Assembly (NCBI RefSeq): GCF_001638985.1
Contig: NW_017265149.1
Span: 1 to 64,000 of the forward strand
DNA length: 64,000 nt
Direction of reading: 5' to 3'
DNA from: Phycomyces blakesleeanus NRRL 1555(-)
Taxonomy: Eukaryota > Mucoromycota > Mucoromycetes > Mucorales > Phycomycetaceae
In this document: piece by piece, positions 13,255 through 25,163 of the stretch
How the letters are laid out: every line of letters starts with the position of its first letter
Position numbering within the stretch: position 1 is the stretch's first letter
Translations under genes and position numbers: made by a program
Notes under the pieces: model-generated
What the model was told of the DNA's origin: nothing
Database searches by the model: none
Seen by the model: only the letters and a program-made list of their open reading frames with translations

Positions 13255-14151
13255 ATGAGCCCTTCTGTAAGTCGTGTCATCCGATTTATAATAAACTTCA
13301 GTAGTAGCAACAAGTTTTCTCAACAACAGTTTGTTCTCTTTATTCCAGAATCAGCCTACACAAGAACAACTTGATGGTAAGATGACATATTTTCTCTTTT
13401 AAGTCATGCCAACACCATCTACACTTTAGAATGGAAGGAGGCTTTTTCCCTGTATGACAAAAAGGGAAATAGCACCGTGTCCTCTTCAAATCTCGGCGAT
13501 TTGCTTAGAGGTCTCGGCCAGAACCCCACACAGGCCGAAGTACGTGAGCTGGTTAAGTCGGTTGGTGGATCCGACAAGCAAGGTGAGAACAAAACAAAAA
13601 GCTCTAGCAACAGATATACATGATTTATTGAATTTACTTCTTCTATAGAGGTTGATATCGACTTTGGTACATTCTTGACCATTCTTACCCGACCAGATGG
13701 TTTCCGACCTGCTGGATCATCCCAGGAATTTATCCAGGGTTTCCAGGTGTTTGATAAGGAAGGCGATGGTTATATCTCGGCTGGTGAACTCCGTTACGGT
13801 AAGATATATATATATATATATATATAGCTATAGTTATATGAGAGAAAGACAGTGAAAAAAGAAAGAGAAAAAAGGAGAGAGGTTTGTCTTCCTGTATAGT
13901 ATTGTATTAACCAAAAAAATATGTTTATTAAAAGTCTTGACAAACCTTGGCGAGAAGTTGACAGACGAGGAGGTTGATGAACTCCTTAAGGAGGTAGAAG
14001 TCGGCAAGGATGGTCGTATTAACTACGTTGGTAAGTTACGGCAGAGAATATAATTTATGGGATCGAGGCACTGACTGTTTTTCTTTCTTTCTTTCTATTT
14101 TATTTTGATTCTACATATATAGACTTTGTTACTATTGTTCTTTCCAACTAA
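13255..14151 (+). CDS. cdc4: Myosin essential light chain, Cdc4/Mlc1 type
   Basis: Six exons (13255-13266, 13349-13376, 13430-13582, 13649-13798, 13935-14030, 14123-14151) encode 155 residues. The protein is calmodulin-like with EF-hand folds. It matches the fungal Cdc4/Mlc1 family closely, for instance [30 protein letters not shown] and [13 protein letters not shown]. The third EF-hand loop ([12 protein letters not shown]) keeps calcium-type acidic positions, while the first ([12 protein letters not shown]) has lost them, as is common in essential light chains. By family, it binds IQ motifs of myosin II and V heavy chains and IQGAP and acts in contractile-ring assembly and actin-based transport. 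The start is the first ATG, in a 12-nt first coding exon. All introns are GT-AG and exon lengths sum to 468 nt. Confidence 0.9.
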
Positions 14152-14796
14152 ACTAGTTAGAACACTTTGCACACTTGCTCTGAAGTAGAGCCAAATTCAT
14201 ACCAAATATATATCTGACGGTTATACTTTAGTTATTGTTTTTTTTATGTTTATGTGTGTTTGTGTGCTTTATTTTTATGTTAATTTCCGTTGTTGGTGTT
14301 TACTTTATTTTGACCTTTCTAACTTTGTATGGGTATGGGTATGGGTATGGGCGTGTGTGTATGTGTGTGTGTAGTATGAGTGCCTAATATACACTGTATT
14401 ATTTACTACGGCTACCAATATCAAAGTTAGTACAAGATTTATCTTATGATCGTATCACAGGTATTATACTCATTAATACACATACACGCCCGTACGCGCA
14501 CATTATTTAAAGCTTCGTGATTTGCCATTCATGAATTTTATAACGTGAATACACACAAGTCTAATTAAAACATTTAAATAATTTAGTTGATGTGATTTCT
14601 CATTATCTAATTCTACAGGCTGTAAATAAATCATACTTTGGAATATCGGTCCAAACATATATACAGAAAAGAATATCAAAGTCTGCTAGTTACACCTTAA
14701 AGGGTATGTACATCAAGTTACGTCACTTGATTTAATCATTTTTGTCTAATATACGTTGCTTCCGATTCATGTTCTACTAAAAAGCAGCTCTGAATT
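14152..14796 (+). other. Intergenic spacer between tandem genes
   Basis: Presumed 3' region of the light-chain gene and promoter of the RING ligase. It contains four tandem TATGGG units near 14329-14352 followed by a GT run. No gene seen. Confidence 0.5.
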
Positions 14797-16268
14797 ATGC
14801 AGTACTATTGTCACTTGTGCAATTCTCAGACTCTTGTTACAAGAAGACCGGAATTAGAATGCGTAGTGTGTCATTCACGCTTTATAGAAGAGGTATATAA
14901 TTGACCTGGTACCTTATTTTACCAGCCAAAAAAAAAAGACAAGCCAAAAAAGAAAAGAATGAACATTTTTTTGTGCTTTCTAACAGTTATAATCAGTTAG
15001 ATTCTGATTCTGAGCAAGACAGCAGAACTTGGCAATCTACGGAAACCGATTCAGATTCTGACGGCGGGACTGATTCAGAATGTAGTGAACTCACCGAACA
15101 GTGGAATACTACTTTTGCTACATTATCAAATCAAGCCGAAACAGAGATAGCAAATCAATCTGATAGTGAGGAACTTTGGGAAACTGAAAGTAGCGAGGAA
15201 TCTCAAAGCGTATCAGAAGAAGAGGATGAAGATGAAGAACGGCTAGCTGAAGATGGTTCTGAACTAAGACAGGCTCAAGTGAGATTACTCCTCGATTCTC
15301 ATCGTACAGGTGCGGATTTACTGGTGCCTTATGACAGTTTCACAAGTGATGATGAAAATGACGATGATTCTGACGATGATGATTCTGATGATGAAATATC
15401 ATCAGAAGTAGAACGTGCTTTCCAGAGTGCGGTTGTGTCAGAAATGGAGGTCGATCACAGATACATAGACAGCGTCACAAGCAGCGACAGATCCACGGAT
15501 ACCGACAGCGAATCATCGGAGTTTTCTGATGAAGAAGACGAAGAAGACGAAGAAGACGATGACAGTCAAGAGTACAGCGAATCTTGTTCTCTGGGATACT
15601 TGAGCTCAAATTCAGGCGCAGAAACAGAAGCATACACTGATGTATATGTCGAAGTAGAATCAGATTCGGAAGAGTCTGTGCGCTCCTATCCAATCGAATG
15701 GAGTCTTGAACGAGAAGAAAGCAACAACCGGATAATTCGACTTCATAGATTGTTTCGTTGGTATGACTCCGAACTAGCAGCAATTTCCTTGAGGGGTGGA
15801 AATGATGTGTATGATCGTATAAGGAGCTTTAGACAGCCTCTGCCTCGATTGTCATTGATGGCGGAAGACAGAACCTATATTCCCGGTGCTTCTGAGCTAG
15901 TGATGGTCGAGGAAGAGGTCTTACAACATTATCCCAGGGTAAATGATCACCTGCTTACGATGGATGAGGTTATTCGGTAAGTTACTATTTTTTATTGTTG
16001 TGGCATGTCTTGGAAATACTCAATTTCATACGGATAGATCGATAGATGAAGTTTTTGCGGATGGATTCAATACAGACGATTTATCGTCATAGTAAGTAAA
16101 TTAAAGTGTAATAGTACAAACAACTATGGATATCCTTTGTCTAACACAAAAAATATCAATTCTTTGTGAATCCTTTACTGCTCATATTAGCCCAAGGCCC
16201 GTTCCTGCTTCTCGTAAAGCAATTGAACAATTGAAAAAACGAAAGCTATTATCAGGTGATCCAGGTAA

Positions 16269-16305
<37 letters not shown>

Positions 16306-16883
16306 GCTGAAAAATAGAATATCTTTATATATATATATATATATATTTACTATTGTTAGACGCAAATATCGATTGTGCAATTTGTCAAGACGTATTCGGG
16401 TTTGTACTTGAGATAACACAGATGCCATGTCAACATGAGTACCATGATGAATGTATCTACCAATGGCTATTGATAAATGGTAGCTGTCCAATATGGTGAG
16501 AGACTTGATGAAACCCGGACTTGAATGTAGTGACTCAATATAAATTCTTATAAACAATTATTTATAGTCGATTTCCGGTTAACTCGGAGTATAATGAGAT
16601 AGATTCAGCGGAGGAAGCAGCAGAAGTATTAGAAGAAACACACGAGTCCAGGGATACTGTTCAACCAAGTGCGCAAGTTATAGAAATGATGTCAGTAGAT
16701 GATATAGACGAGCTCGAGGAAGGTGTTTATCGTATAGCTCAAAGTTCGTCAACCACAACCCCTGCTCTTTTTCGGTTTGGACAGCCCCAAGTTTCGCTTC
16801 CTTACGTCGGCCCAGGTGTGAGTTATCCAGGAACGTGGGAATCTTATGAAGAGTATACAAGTAGAATGTTTGATGTGGATTGA
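14797..16883 (+). CDS. RING-H2 E3 ubiquitin ligase, RNF126/RNF115 type
   Basis: Six exons (14797-14892, 14997-15976, 16038-16091, 16191-16264, 16360-16495, 16568-16883) encode 551 residues. The N-terminus is the zinc ribbon of the RNF126/115 family: YYCHLCNS, then ECVVCHSRFIEE, four cysteines in CxxC pairs. Residues about 34-230 are extremely acidic and serine-rich, with long Asp/Glu runs. A linker PRPVPASRKAIEQLKKRK leads into a complete RING-H2 finger from Cys407 (CAIC, CQHEYHDEC, CPIC), split by an intron before the last cysteine. By family, the zinc ribbon binds ubiquitin or BAG6-type clients and the RING recruits the E2 in cytosolic protein quality control. The acidic middle is much longer than in animal relatives. 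Exon sum is 1656 nt. Confidence 0.85.
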
Positions 16884-17583
16884 ATGGAAGCCTGAATAGG
16901 TCTCAAACTTATAGAATTTATATTCATGAAACCAAGCATTACTTGTTTGTCATCCAATACTTTTGTTTACACGAAAGCTCCTGTAAATAGTCTGCATATA
17001 CTATAGCATTAATAATAAGAAAATAAGAGTATATCCCACCCCGATTGTGTAATATGAAAGAAATCTCATTACGTTGAAAATATCTTATAATCCATAACAA
17101 TTTAAATATATGACCATAGATAGTAAACACACACAAAGACATATATATATATATATTTACATTTACATATATACATTTAATGATATATATATATATATAT
17201 GTATATGTATCTATGCATACAAGGTAAGGGCTGCTGTTATCCAAGACAAAATAAAATAAAAAACCATCCTTTTTTTTTTAAAAAAAAAAAGCAATTTAAA
17301 TTAGCCAATCTAAAAGAACGGGTTTAATCAGCTCCTGTTGTAATATCTGTGAGAGTCCTCACAAAGTACTGAAACATATTGATAGTAATTACCTAATATT
17401 ACATGAGTATAATTTGTTAAAGTTACTTCAGATCAAATGAAGAGTATAATTGGCTTGTTTTTTTTTATATATTGAAAATGTCAATTAATTAAAAAATATG
17501 CCATTGGAAACCACAGGCTTTTACCTCAGTACATGTATTCTCTGATGGCTTTAGTACTGAATTGACAGATGAGGAGTAAAATC
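16884..17583. other. Convergent intergenic region
   Basis: Lies between the 3' ends of the RING ligase (plus) and the dehydrogenase-like gene (minus), so both genes probably terminate here. It holds (TA)n runs at 17140-17200 and a near-perfect T10A11 palindrome at 17270-17290. ORFs here are AT artefacts. Confidence 0.6.
17270..17290. repeat. T10A11 palindrome
   Basis: C, ten T, eleven A, G. It sits between the 3' ends of two convergent genes. Confidence 0.85.
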
Positions 17584-18640
17584 TCATTGTGGATCGAGTA
17601 TGGACTGTTGATAATCTTTAATACTCCTTTCGACTGCAACTTGGATAGAGCCTGCTTCATCTGGAGATAATTCAGGCTCGAGGATGTATTGAATTCCGGT
17701 CCTGCCAAGAGATACAGGAATGGATAGACAGGTCTGGACCTTTTGAATGTATACTGTCACAATATGTGTGCATGTATTATGAATCAAGATATCATGAACC
17801 AAACGTGCCAGATGCGCTCCTTTGCCAAAACATGCGTCTCCTTTAAGGGACTTTATCTTTAGTCGTTTCTCACAAGAAACGATAGATGGTATCATGTGCC
17901 GATTGTCGATTAATATAGGTAGAGATCTGACAGGCTGGCCGCTTATTTTCGCCGAGTGCCACAATACAACAGGATGTTCTTCACTCCCTACCACATATAC
18001 CACAACATTTTTGGATCTGGTGGAGGTTATGTCGGCTATCCAGCGCTGCAGTCTCATCGTAGCTGCAGCCGTTCCATTGGTTCCGAATACTCGGCTACGA
18101 CCAACGTGATTCTTTTCATACAAATAGCGTACAAATACGTCAACTGGATCAGCAGCCACAACCACCAAAGACTTTGGGTGAATGGGTTCCATGGATACTG
18201 CTATACTCTGGATCAATTTTCGACTTTTTTGAAGCCACTTTATATTTTATATTTATATATTTATTTGGTGGTAATACAAATTAAATACGAACACTCGTCG
18301 GTTTTCATTTTCATTTTTTTTTGTCTAACAAAAGAAAAAAGTCAAAGAAGGAAAAAAGCAACCAGCTTACCGTTTTCCGTGTCTCGTTAATCCCTTGAGG
18401 TCGATCTGCAGTAATGATAATAATACTTGACTGGCCTGCTTCTTGAAATGTTCCTGAGCGAACAAGGGTTTTTGTGGAATAAGCTGCATCAAATAAATCG
18501 AGAACTTGTCCTTCTAAAATGCCAGTACTTAGATCTACTAAGATTATTTCTTTGGCGCTGTTGAGCATCAATAAGGCGTATGCAACAGATGCTCCTAGTG
18601 AACCTGCTCCAATTATAGCCACGCGTTTGATACAAGGCAT
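17584..18640 (-). CDS. Divergent L-lactate dehydrogenase-like protein
   Basis: Two exons (18640-18371, 18237-17584; phase-0 intron) encode 307 residues, the usual length of the lactate/malate dehydrogenase family. The N-terminal Rossmann motif is VAIIGAGSLGASVAYAL, followed by LVDLSTGILEGQVLDL and a substrate-loop equivalent with Arg (DRPQGINETR). The second half has VVVAADPVDVFVRY where the family has VVSNPVDI. The catalytic region differs: the LDSARFR segment is replaced by an Ala-rich one (TAAATMRLQRW) that keeps one Arg but lacks the Asp of the catalytic pair, and the GEHGDS histidine motif appears as GSEEHPVVLW. NAD binding is likely. Lactate dehydrogenase activity is doubtful without a test. 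Canonical GTAAGC donor. Confidence 0.75.
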
Positions 18641-19223
18641 ATGTAGATACAATTTATTTAAGAATTAAATATCAAGAGTGGGAATACTTTTTGTGATTAA
18701 TAAATAACCAAATCAAAAGTAGTGGAGATAATGTTATTAAAATTCAATGAAAGAAGAAGGATAGACATGAAAATTATACTGACACACTTTCATAAAGCAT
18801 TCCTTTCCAGGTATTTTTACAATTGTACTGTATTGTAATTTATTGTAATTAAATATATTATATTATCTACCTATCTCTCAAGAAATGAATAAATAATGGT
18901 GTAAATCGGCTGAGGGTGCGTTGAGAAGAAAACACAAATTTCTTCAAAAAATATGGCTACTTGAGTTTTTACTCTATTATATTATATTTTATAGACAAGC
19001 TATGTATTAATGTTGTTATAAGCCTTAAAGATCAGCTAACTCTGAATATTATAATTAAGCTATTAGAATCGAATGAGAGCTTTGCTTCACCGACAGGAGA
19101 TTATTATAATTGCTTAGTAGGTGGAGTTTCGCTGGCTTTGTACACCCGAATACATATGAAAATAAAATAATGCAAAGCAAACGTATCCTTTCTTAAGCTC
19201 AAAGAATTATTATTATCAATAAT
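18641..19223. promoter_or_regulatory. Divergent promoter region
   Basis: 583 bases between the dehydrogenase-like gene (minus) and the aspartic protease gene (plus), so it must hold both promoters. The sequence is AT-rich and no specific factor site is recognised. Confidence 0.5.
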
Positions 19224-20801
19224 ATGAGACAGCTACTATGTTTTGCTACTTTAATGGCTTTAGTATGTCATGAATTGATTCTACAAGTCTCAGCAAACTC
19301 ATTAAGGTAAAACGAATATAGAATGTGGTTTATTGTTGGGTTTGACTTGTATTTATTTGTTCATTCCTTAATATTATTATTATCACCATCATTTAGTATT
19401 CCTCTCAAGCGAAAACAAAGTAAAGCTATAAATCAGCTTACCCAGCTCGAGAATAACACACCTGAACACAGCTATATTTTACCAAGAGAAATAACCACCC
19501 AACAGGACTTTGCAGGCATTACTCTCACGAGTATTTTGGTAGACAGCGAAGTACGTAACCAGAAATCAGTACTCACAACTTTTTTTATATATTTTTAACC
19601 AATGCATTTAAAAACATTTTATTATTACTATTACTACAAAAGAATATATATATCTTTTTAGAAAAAGTATATAGTGCTACTTAATAACCAAAATATCACT
19701 AGTACATAGGAGTCATTGGCGTAGGCACTCCTCCACAATACTTTCAAGTAGGCTTTGATACAGGAAGCTCAGATGTGTGGATTCCTCACTCTGGTTGTTA
19801 CACCTGCTCTAATCGCTCGTTGTTCGATACGACAAAGTCGTCCACACTTGATATGAACGGCTCAAATGATACATGGACAATCGGCTACGGTGATGGATCG
19901 CGAGTATTTGGCATTAATGCGAACGATACTATAACGATCGGAGAACTCAAGGTGTCGAACCAACCAATTGGACTCGTAACGACTCAGTCAGCCGCATTTG
20001 AGCGCAATTCAGAAATGGATGGCATATTTGGATTGTCTTTTTCCAATATTTCTCACACACAGCAGAATATGCCAGTACCATGTGCTATGAAACAACAAGG
20101 CCTAATTAAAAACGCCACAGTCAGTTTCTGGTATGGTCCCTTTCATGATGGCGGTGGTGACGGCGAGGTTGTAAGTACTATATGTATACAAACGATAACC
20201 AATAAAACGGTCTGACTTGCCTTGGTTTAAATTATTATTCTTATTAATATTCTCAAAGTTATTCGGAGATGTTAATCGAGACCATCACAGTGGCGAGCTT
20301 GAATATGTACCAACTACTGGTCGTGGGCTCTGGCAGGTTGACATGGACGGTTTCTCAATCGACGGCAAGAAGCACGACCAGCAGAAGGAACAGCACGAAA
20401 AGCGCGAGAAGCTGCTGCCAATGAATGTATCATCACTTCCTGCCCTTGTTGACACTGGCACCACACAAATAGTTCTACCATCAAAACTTGCCCAAAGTTT
20501 TCACAACGCAATTAATGGATCCCAGTTCGCTTTTGGAGGTAGATGGCATATTCCTTGCGACTTGGAAGGAGACGACAATAATATAACTGTCACATTTACA
20601 CTCGGGGGCAAGAACTTTTCTGTTCCTGCCGTTGCACTTGTGCGTGAAAGGACTTTGGATTCAAACAAGACAATGTGTCTTTCTGCAATTTCTGGAATAG
20701 AAGGAGATAAAGTAATCTTAGGAAATGGATTCTTACGAAACTTTTATTCTGTATTTGATTATGAAAACTCTTGTATCGGTCTTGCACCTTCTAAGTTTTA
20801 A
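19224..20801 (+). CDS. Secreted pepsin-like aspartic protease
   Basis: Four exons (19224-19306, 19397-19550, 19703-20170, 20259-20801) encode 415 residues. The N-terminus is a signal peptide (hydrophobic LLCFATLMALVCH, then VSANS), followed by a basic propeptide (PLKRKQSKA). The mature A1-family enzyme begins around residue 80 with YIGVIGVGTPPQYF. Catalytic Asp98 lies in FDTGSSDVW, the flap Tyr in IGYGDGS, and catalytic Asp300 in ALVDTGTTQIVLPS. Several N-glycosylation sequons are present. The C-terminus ends at SCIGLAPSKF with no GPI signal, which fits a secreted acid protease. A hydrophilic Lys/Glu/Gln-rich insertion at about residues 270-290 is not typical of pepsins. The start is the first ATG, and exon lengths sum to 1248 nt. 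Confidence 0.9.
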
Positions 20802-20988
20802 TATAAATTTAATAGCTTTTAGAGGCAAATCATACATTACATTACACTACACTACATGTACTTTTTTCTTTAGATGTTTGTGAATTCTATTAAATCTAAT
20901 AGTTGTTTTTACTTTATTTTACTTTATTTTTTTTTAATTTAATTTATTTATTATAGTTGTTGCTTGTTATTTGTATTGTAAGTCTTCC

Positions 20989-21759
20989 TTAGCGACGCTT
21001 TGAGTTTCCCTTGTTCTGGACACCTTTGACTTTTTCACGCATCGAAGAATCTTTCTTTACAGGGTTTGCAGAGGGTGAAGAACCGGAAGAGGTGATTGAT
21101 TTCTTGACTGTCTTTCCGTATTTCTTTAGTAATCTTTCCTCCACATTCTCTAAATCCCATGCGTGAGGAGTGATCAAGATGTTCTCTTTTTCGGCCAAAA
21201 ACAATTTGTTGAAGTCTTGCTGCTGACCAGGAGCACCCATACCTGGCATGGCACCTGGCATAGAGCTCATTGCTGCCATATCTACACCAGCAGCTTTGTT
21301 TTTTTTCCACCCAAAAAAAATAACAAAAATAAAGATGGTGTGTATTAGACACAAGCACATCGGTAAACACGCACAAGCACACGCACATACACATAAACGC
21401 TCATTTATATAACTATATGTAATATATAAACCTTTATTTTATTTTATTCATCCCTTTTTTTTTTAAAAAAAAAAGATAAAGATAAAACCTCCCCTCCCCT
21501 CCCCTTCTTCCTTTTTGCTCTCCTTCCTCTTCCACTTACCATTGTTGTCGCCCAGAATCAAAGAAAATACACTGCCGAGACCAAACAAATTCAAAAAGTA
21601 CCAAGAGAGAGATGATACCCAGGTAACATCCATATCACGGGTGTCTACACCACTTTGCAGCATAGATTTGAAACGAGGTGTCAGTGGGAAGGGAAGCTTA
21701 ACTTTTATATATATATATAAAGAAAATTAGTTTCTCTATTTCTCTTTTAACAATCACTG

Positions 21760-21794
<35 letters not shown>

Positions 21795-22639
21795 AGATAA
21801 TTGACAATAACTTACTCACGACAAATCCTTGGAAGAAAAAGTTGATCCAACCCATAATTAACATCTGAGGTACCATGTTCATCATCTGCTTCTTCATTCC
21901 CTCCATCATTCCCTCCATCATATCGGGATCTGTCATTGGGTTTGGTGCAGGTGTTCCTTCCTTGCCGGCATCAGGGTTCTTCAAGTACTTTCCTGCCTCA
22001 AATGCCTGAGCCAAATAAGCCTTGCGACAGGCAAATGCATGCTGGGGAATCGAGTTACCAAAAGTTCTCAATCGCATTCCACGCAACAATGCTTTTCTAT
22101 AACACACACATATATAAAAAAGCCGAGCATAAATATATTAAGGTTTGTGTATTGAAAGAAAGAGTGAAAAGAAAGTAGTAGCAGTTGTAGTATAATTTGA
22201 TATACATATTAGATTATTATTCTTATTTTACTTACGACTCTCGGATAGCTTTGAGTTGAGGTGCTTTCGGTGCACTTGTGATGAGCATTGTAATGTGATG
22301 ACGAAGAATTCCGACAAGGACCATGACAATCATAATTGGTATCAATACCCAATCCCTAATTGCTGCACAATGTAACGATGATGATGACAATAGTAATAGT
22401 AGTAATAGTAGTAATAAGCATAGAAAGCTTAATTAGTAAACATGTTGTTGGCTAAAGGAATATAGAAAGATAGAAAGAGTTGTCCTTTTCTTTTGGCTTA
22501 CCAGGGTCAAGGATCATCTGCTGTCTAAAGGAATTTTATAATGTAATTATGATGAGTCTGAAGGATGACTTTAACAGTACTCGGTCTTTATTTATCTATT
22601 GTATGCATATATATTGCTTGCTTCTTACGTGTCCGACAT
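20989..22639 (-). CDS. EMC3: ER membrane protein complex subunit 3
   Basis: Six exons (22639-22629, 22524-22502, 22362-22236, 22096-21816, 21701-21540, 21293-20989) encode 302 residues, close to yeast and human EMC3. Family signatures are strong: [19 protein letters not shown] at the N-terminus, [10 protein letters not shown], the lumen-facing [18 protein letters not shown], and [13 protein letters not shown]. Three membrane helices are visible, as in the YidC/Oxa1 superfamily. By family, EMC3 forms the membrane groove through which the EMC inserts tail-anchored and multi-pass proteins into the ER. The first two coding exons are tiny (11 and 23 nt). The tail is basic and Ser-rich ([14 protein letters not shown]). 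A perfect T10A10 palindrome sits in the last intron. The 3' end is convergent with the protease gene, 187 bases away. Confidence 0.93.
21455..21474. repeat. T10A10 palindrome
   Basis: C, ten T, ten A, G: a perfect palindrome within the last EMC3 intron. Confidence 0.85.
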
Positions 22640-22980
22640 TGATGAAATGTTGCTGTATACTTGGAAACAGATAACCTTTTTTTTTAGAGAGAACTTTCTT
22701 GAAATGTAAAAAAGTAGCTGGAATTGAATACACATCGTTCAAGACGTCACAGCAAGTAGTTCTTTTGTTCCACAACCTCCAACTCATCTATTTTTTTCTA
22801 ATTCATTTTTTTTAATAGTATTTAATGCGTCAATAGAAGTGTGCTTTATTTTATATAATGTAGCATAATATAATCTGTATGTAGCAATGTAGAGAAGATG
22901 CATTGAAAGGAGAGCTAGGAAAAGAGGAAATAAGCACAATGTATACAGGTGTGTATTAATTAATTGATTGATTGATCAAA
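22640..22980 (-). other. Spacer between EMC3 and SPO11
   Basis: AT-rich 341-base gap between the SPO11 stop and the EMC3 start on the same strand. It serves as the SPO11 3' region and EMC3 promoter. No separate gene supported. Confidence 0.5.
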
Positions 22981-25163
22981 TTAAGAAGTCTTGAATTTTT
23001 CTAGGCATTTTTCAACGTAGCGAGGCATGGCAAACGGACCTCCTGCTACACAAAGACCCTGTAGCTCGCACTTCATGTTTATGTGAAGTATGGCACACAG
23101 CTCTTTTCTAAAATAAAGAATACGACATAATATATTCAGATTCGCATACCAAGATATTTCTGACAAATGTTTCTTGATAGATAATAATAATGAAAGAGGT
23201 AGAAGATAAAATTAAACTTTACATGAACTCCTTGTAACTCTTTGAGTTTCTTTGTGGGCATTCATCTGACCAAAATCCTTTGGGTGATCCAAAGAATTTC
23301 TCTCGCATAGTAATTATGCCTCGTGCTTTATCTCTGTCTGCCTTTGTGAGTGGCTGGTAGGCAGACAAGGGAATATCAAACCTAAAGAAGTAAAAAGTAA
23401 AAAAAAAGTGAGAAATTGATATATATATATATATATATATTTGATATCTCTATAATCATGTCTTTCCTTTGTCTGTCTCTGCAATTAAGACCAATTAAGT
23501 GTATCTCTGGTACAGCAAGGTTTGCAGTATCAAATGCTTGACTCTAAATAATAATATTGTTTAAAAATACAAACAAAATCAAACACAACTGTGCTGATTA
23601 AAGTAACCATAACTTACCAGACTCCCCCATCTGTAAACAGAGTAAATTTCCAAGCCATGGGGATCATTATCCATAAGCGCCATAATTGGTATGCCTGTAA
23701 AGTTTACCGAGATGTGCTTGACTATATGCCTTGTAGAAATATCCTACAGAATAATAAGTCGGTAAGACCATCTCTATTTACTTTATTTTTATTTCTTTAC
23801 ATACTGGGTATCCACGACCCTTTTGTTTTCGTGAGATTTTTTTTTACAAGTAAAATAGATAACCAAGTTAGTGAGTGAATGCATGAGTTAGTATGGTTAA
23901 TGTAATAAACTATAAAAGATATATTACCGTAATAAAGATACAGTGCTTGAGTAAAGTGTGTTTCCTATTTACAGAAATAAGATCCCTAAAGGTTGCCTAT
24001 GAATAATGTACTTTTTTAGCTCTTCGCCTTTTTTTCTTTAATAAAATAAACATTTACTTCTTTCTCCACAACAATCACAAATTTGGCATTTAGTTCAATT
24101 TTAGTAATTTGACTAAAGCTTGGAACAAGACATCCCTAACAGATTTGTATTAAAAAAATAATCAATTGTACATACTAATTGTCATTAACTTACTTGATGA
24201 TCCTCATGCCCAGAATTTGACTTCTTTGAATATTTACAATTGATTCGTTTGCCGTTTTTAAGAGTAATAGTGATAGGACCACAAACAAGACCTTTAGAAG
24301 AAGCAGTCTGTATATAGTTATATATATATATATAAAGACGAAAGAGAAATGGTAAGATTAAAAGCAAAATTCAAAAAAAAGAACAAAAAAGAGTTTGATG
24401 CTCTGGTGAGAATTAGATATGCTTATGGCAACCAAAAGCACTCGTACACTTGCAATATGAAGACTGGACCGAGGGGTATTGAAATAGTAGCATATGTTGT
24501 CCACCATCTAACGAACGAATTAGTTTGTACTATGCATGTATGTATGCATATATGTTTGCTTTTGTTTGTTTAGAATCGCACCCTGTCGATATAATTCTGA
24601 CCGCCGAAAAGGGTCACATCTCTATAAAATATGTCACGCTTTGTAATGACAGTATCAGATGCAATGGCTGCATATATAATTTCTAAAAGTCGTAAATATC
24701 GTGCTAGATTTTAAAAAGAATTATATTAAAGAATTATAAATACTTTAAATATATAGGTTGTGTATATGGAACACTATACTTTAAATCTTACCAACAGATT
24801 TGGCCTGTGCTTCAGTAAACAACCCAACCCTTCTGTTACAGCTACCAGGCATCCCCAAGCTGCCAAGTTGGGACGAAGAACTCATCGTAGCAGTCGATTG
24901 GGTGTCTGTTGCCTGGGTGGAATACTCTTCGTTCATATCATCCAAAGTTCGTTTCTTACTATTCTTCCCACTAGCACAGACATACGTATATATATATGAG
25001 AGTAGTTCTTTTGACATGAATCCCATTTATAATCATCAAATGCATATATCAATAAGAAAAATAAAATAAAGGAATCTTGCCTTCCAAAACAAGGGATGTA
25101 TATTGGGTCTCCTTCAGATAGATTTTCAAAGGTATTCAAGATGATTTCCTCTATGGCTGACAT
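22981..25163 (-). CDS. SPO11: Meiotic recombination protein Spo11 (Topo VI-A like)
   Basis: Twelve exons: 25163-25081, 24970-24792, 24703-24582, 24507-24448, 24307-24194, 24135-24058, 23996-23928, 23819-23805, 23743-23618, 23543-about 23492, 23381-23223, 23107-22981; about 380 residues. The winged-helix domain has TKRDIFYRDVTLFGG with the transesterase tyrosine at about Tyr114, then MVDNICYYFNTPRSSLHIAS and SKGLVCG. The Toprim domain has the metal-binding Glu in FVIVVEKE and Asp265/Asp267 in MALMDNDPHGLEIY, then FDTANLAVPEIHLIG. By family it makes meiotic double-strand breaks in the nucleus, acting with Rec102/Rec104 or TOPOVIBL-like partners. Intron 1 is GC-AG and exon 8 is only 15 nt. The exon 10/11 junction has no in-phase GT donor: joining G|GT to the next acceptor shifts frame by one base. 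This could be a non-canonical splice, a sequence error or an inactivating lesion. Confidence 0.88.

Noticed and set aside
14329..14352. Tandem TATGGG units as an interstitial telomere
   Set aside because: Only four units and not the TTAGGG-type sequence expected for fungi; a simple repeat is enough.
15475..15783. Minus-strand ORF of 102 residues
   Set aside because: Shadow of the acidic repeats in the RING ligase exon 2.
16267..16340. Possible inactive RING ligase because of TA-repeat interruption
   Set aside because: The TA repeats are inside an intron; flanking exons join in frame and all eight RING ligands are present.
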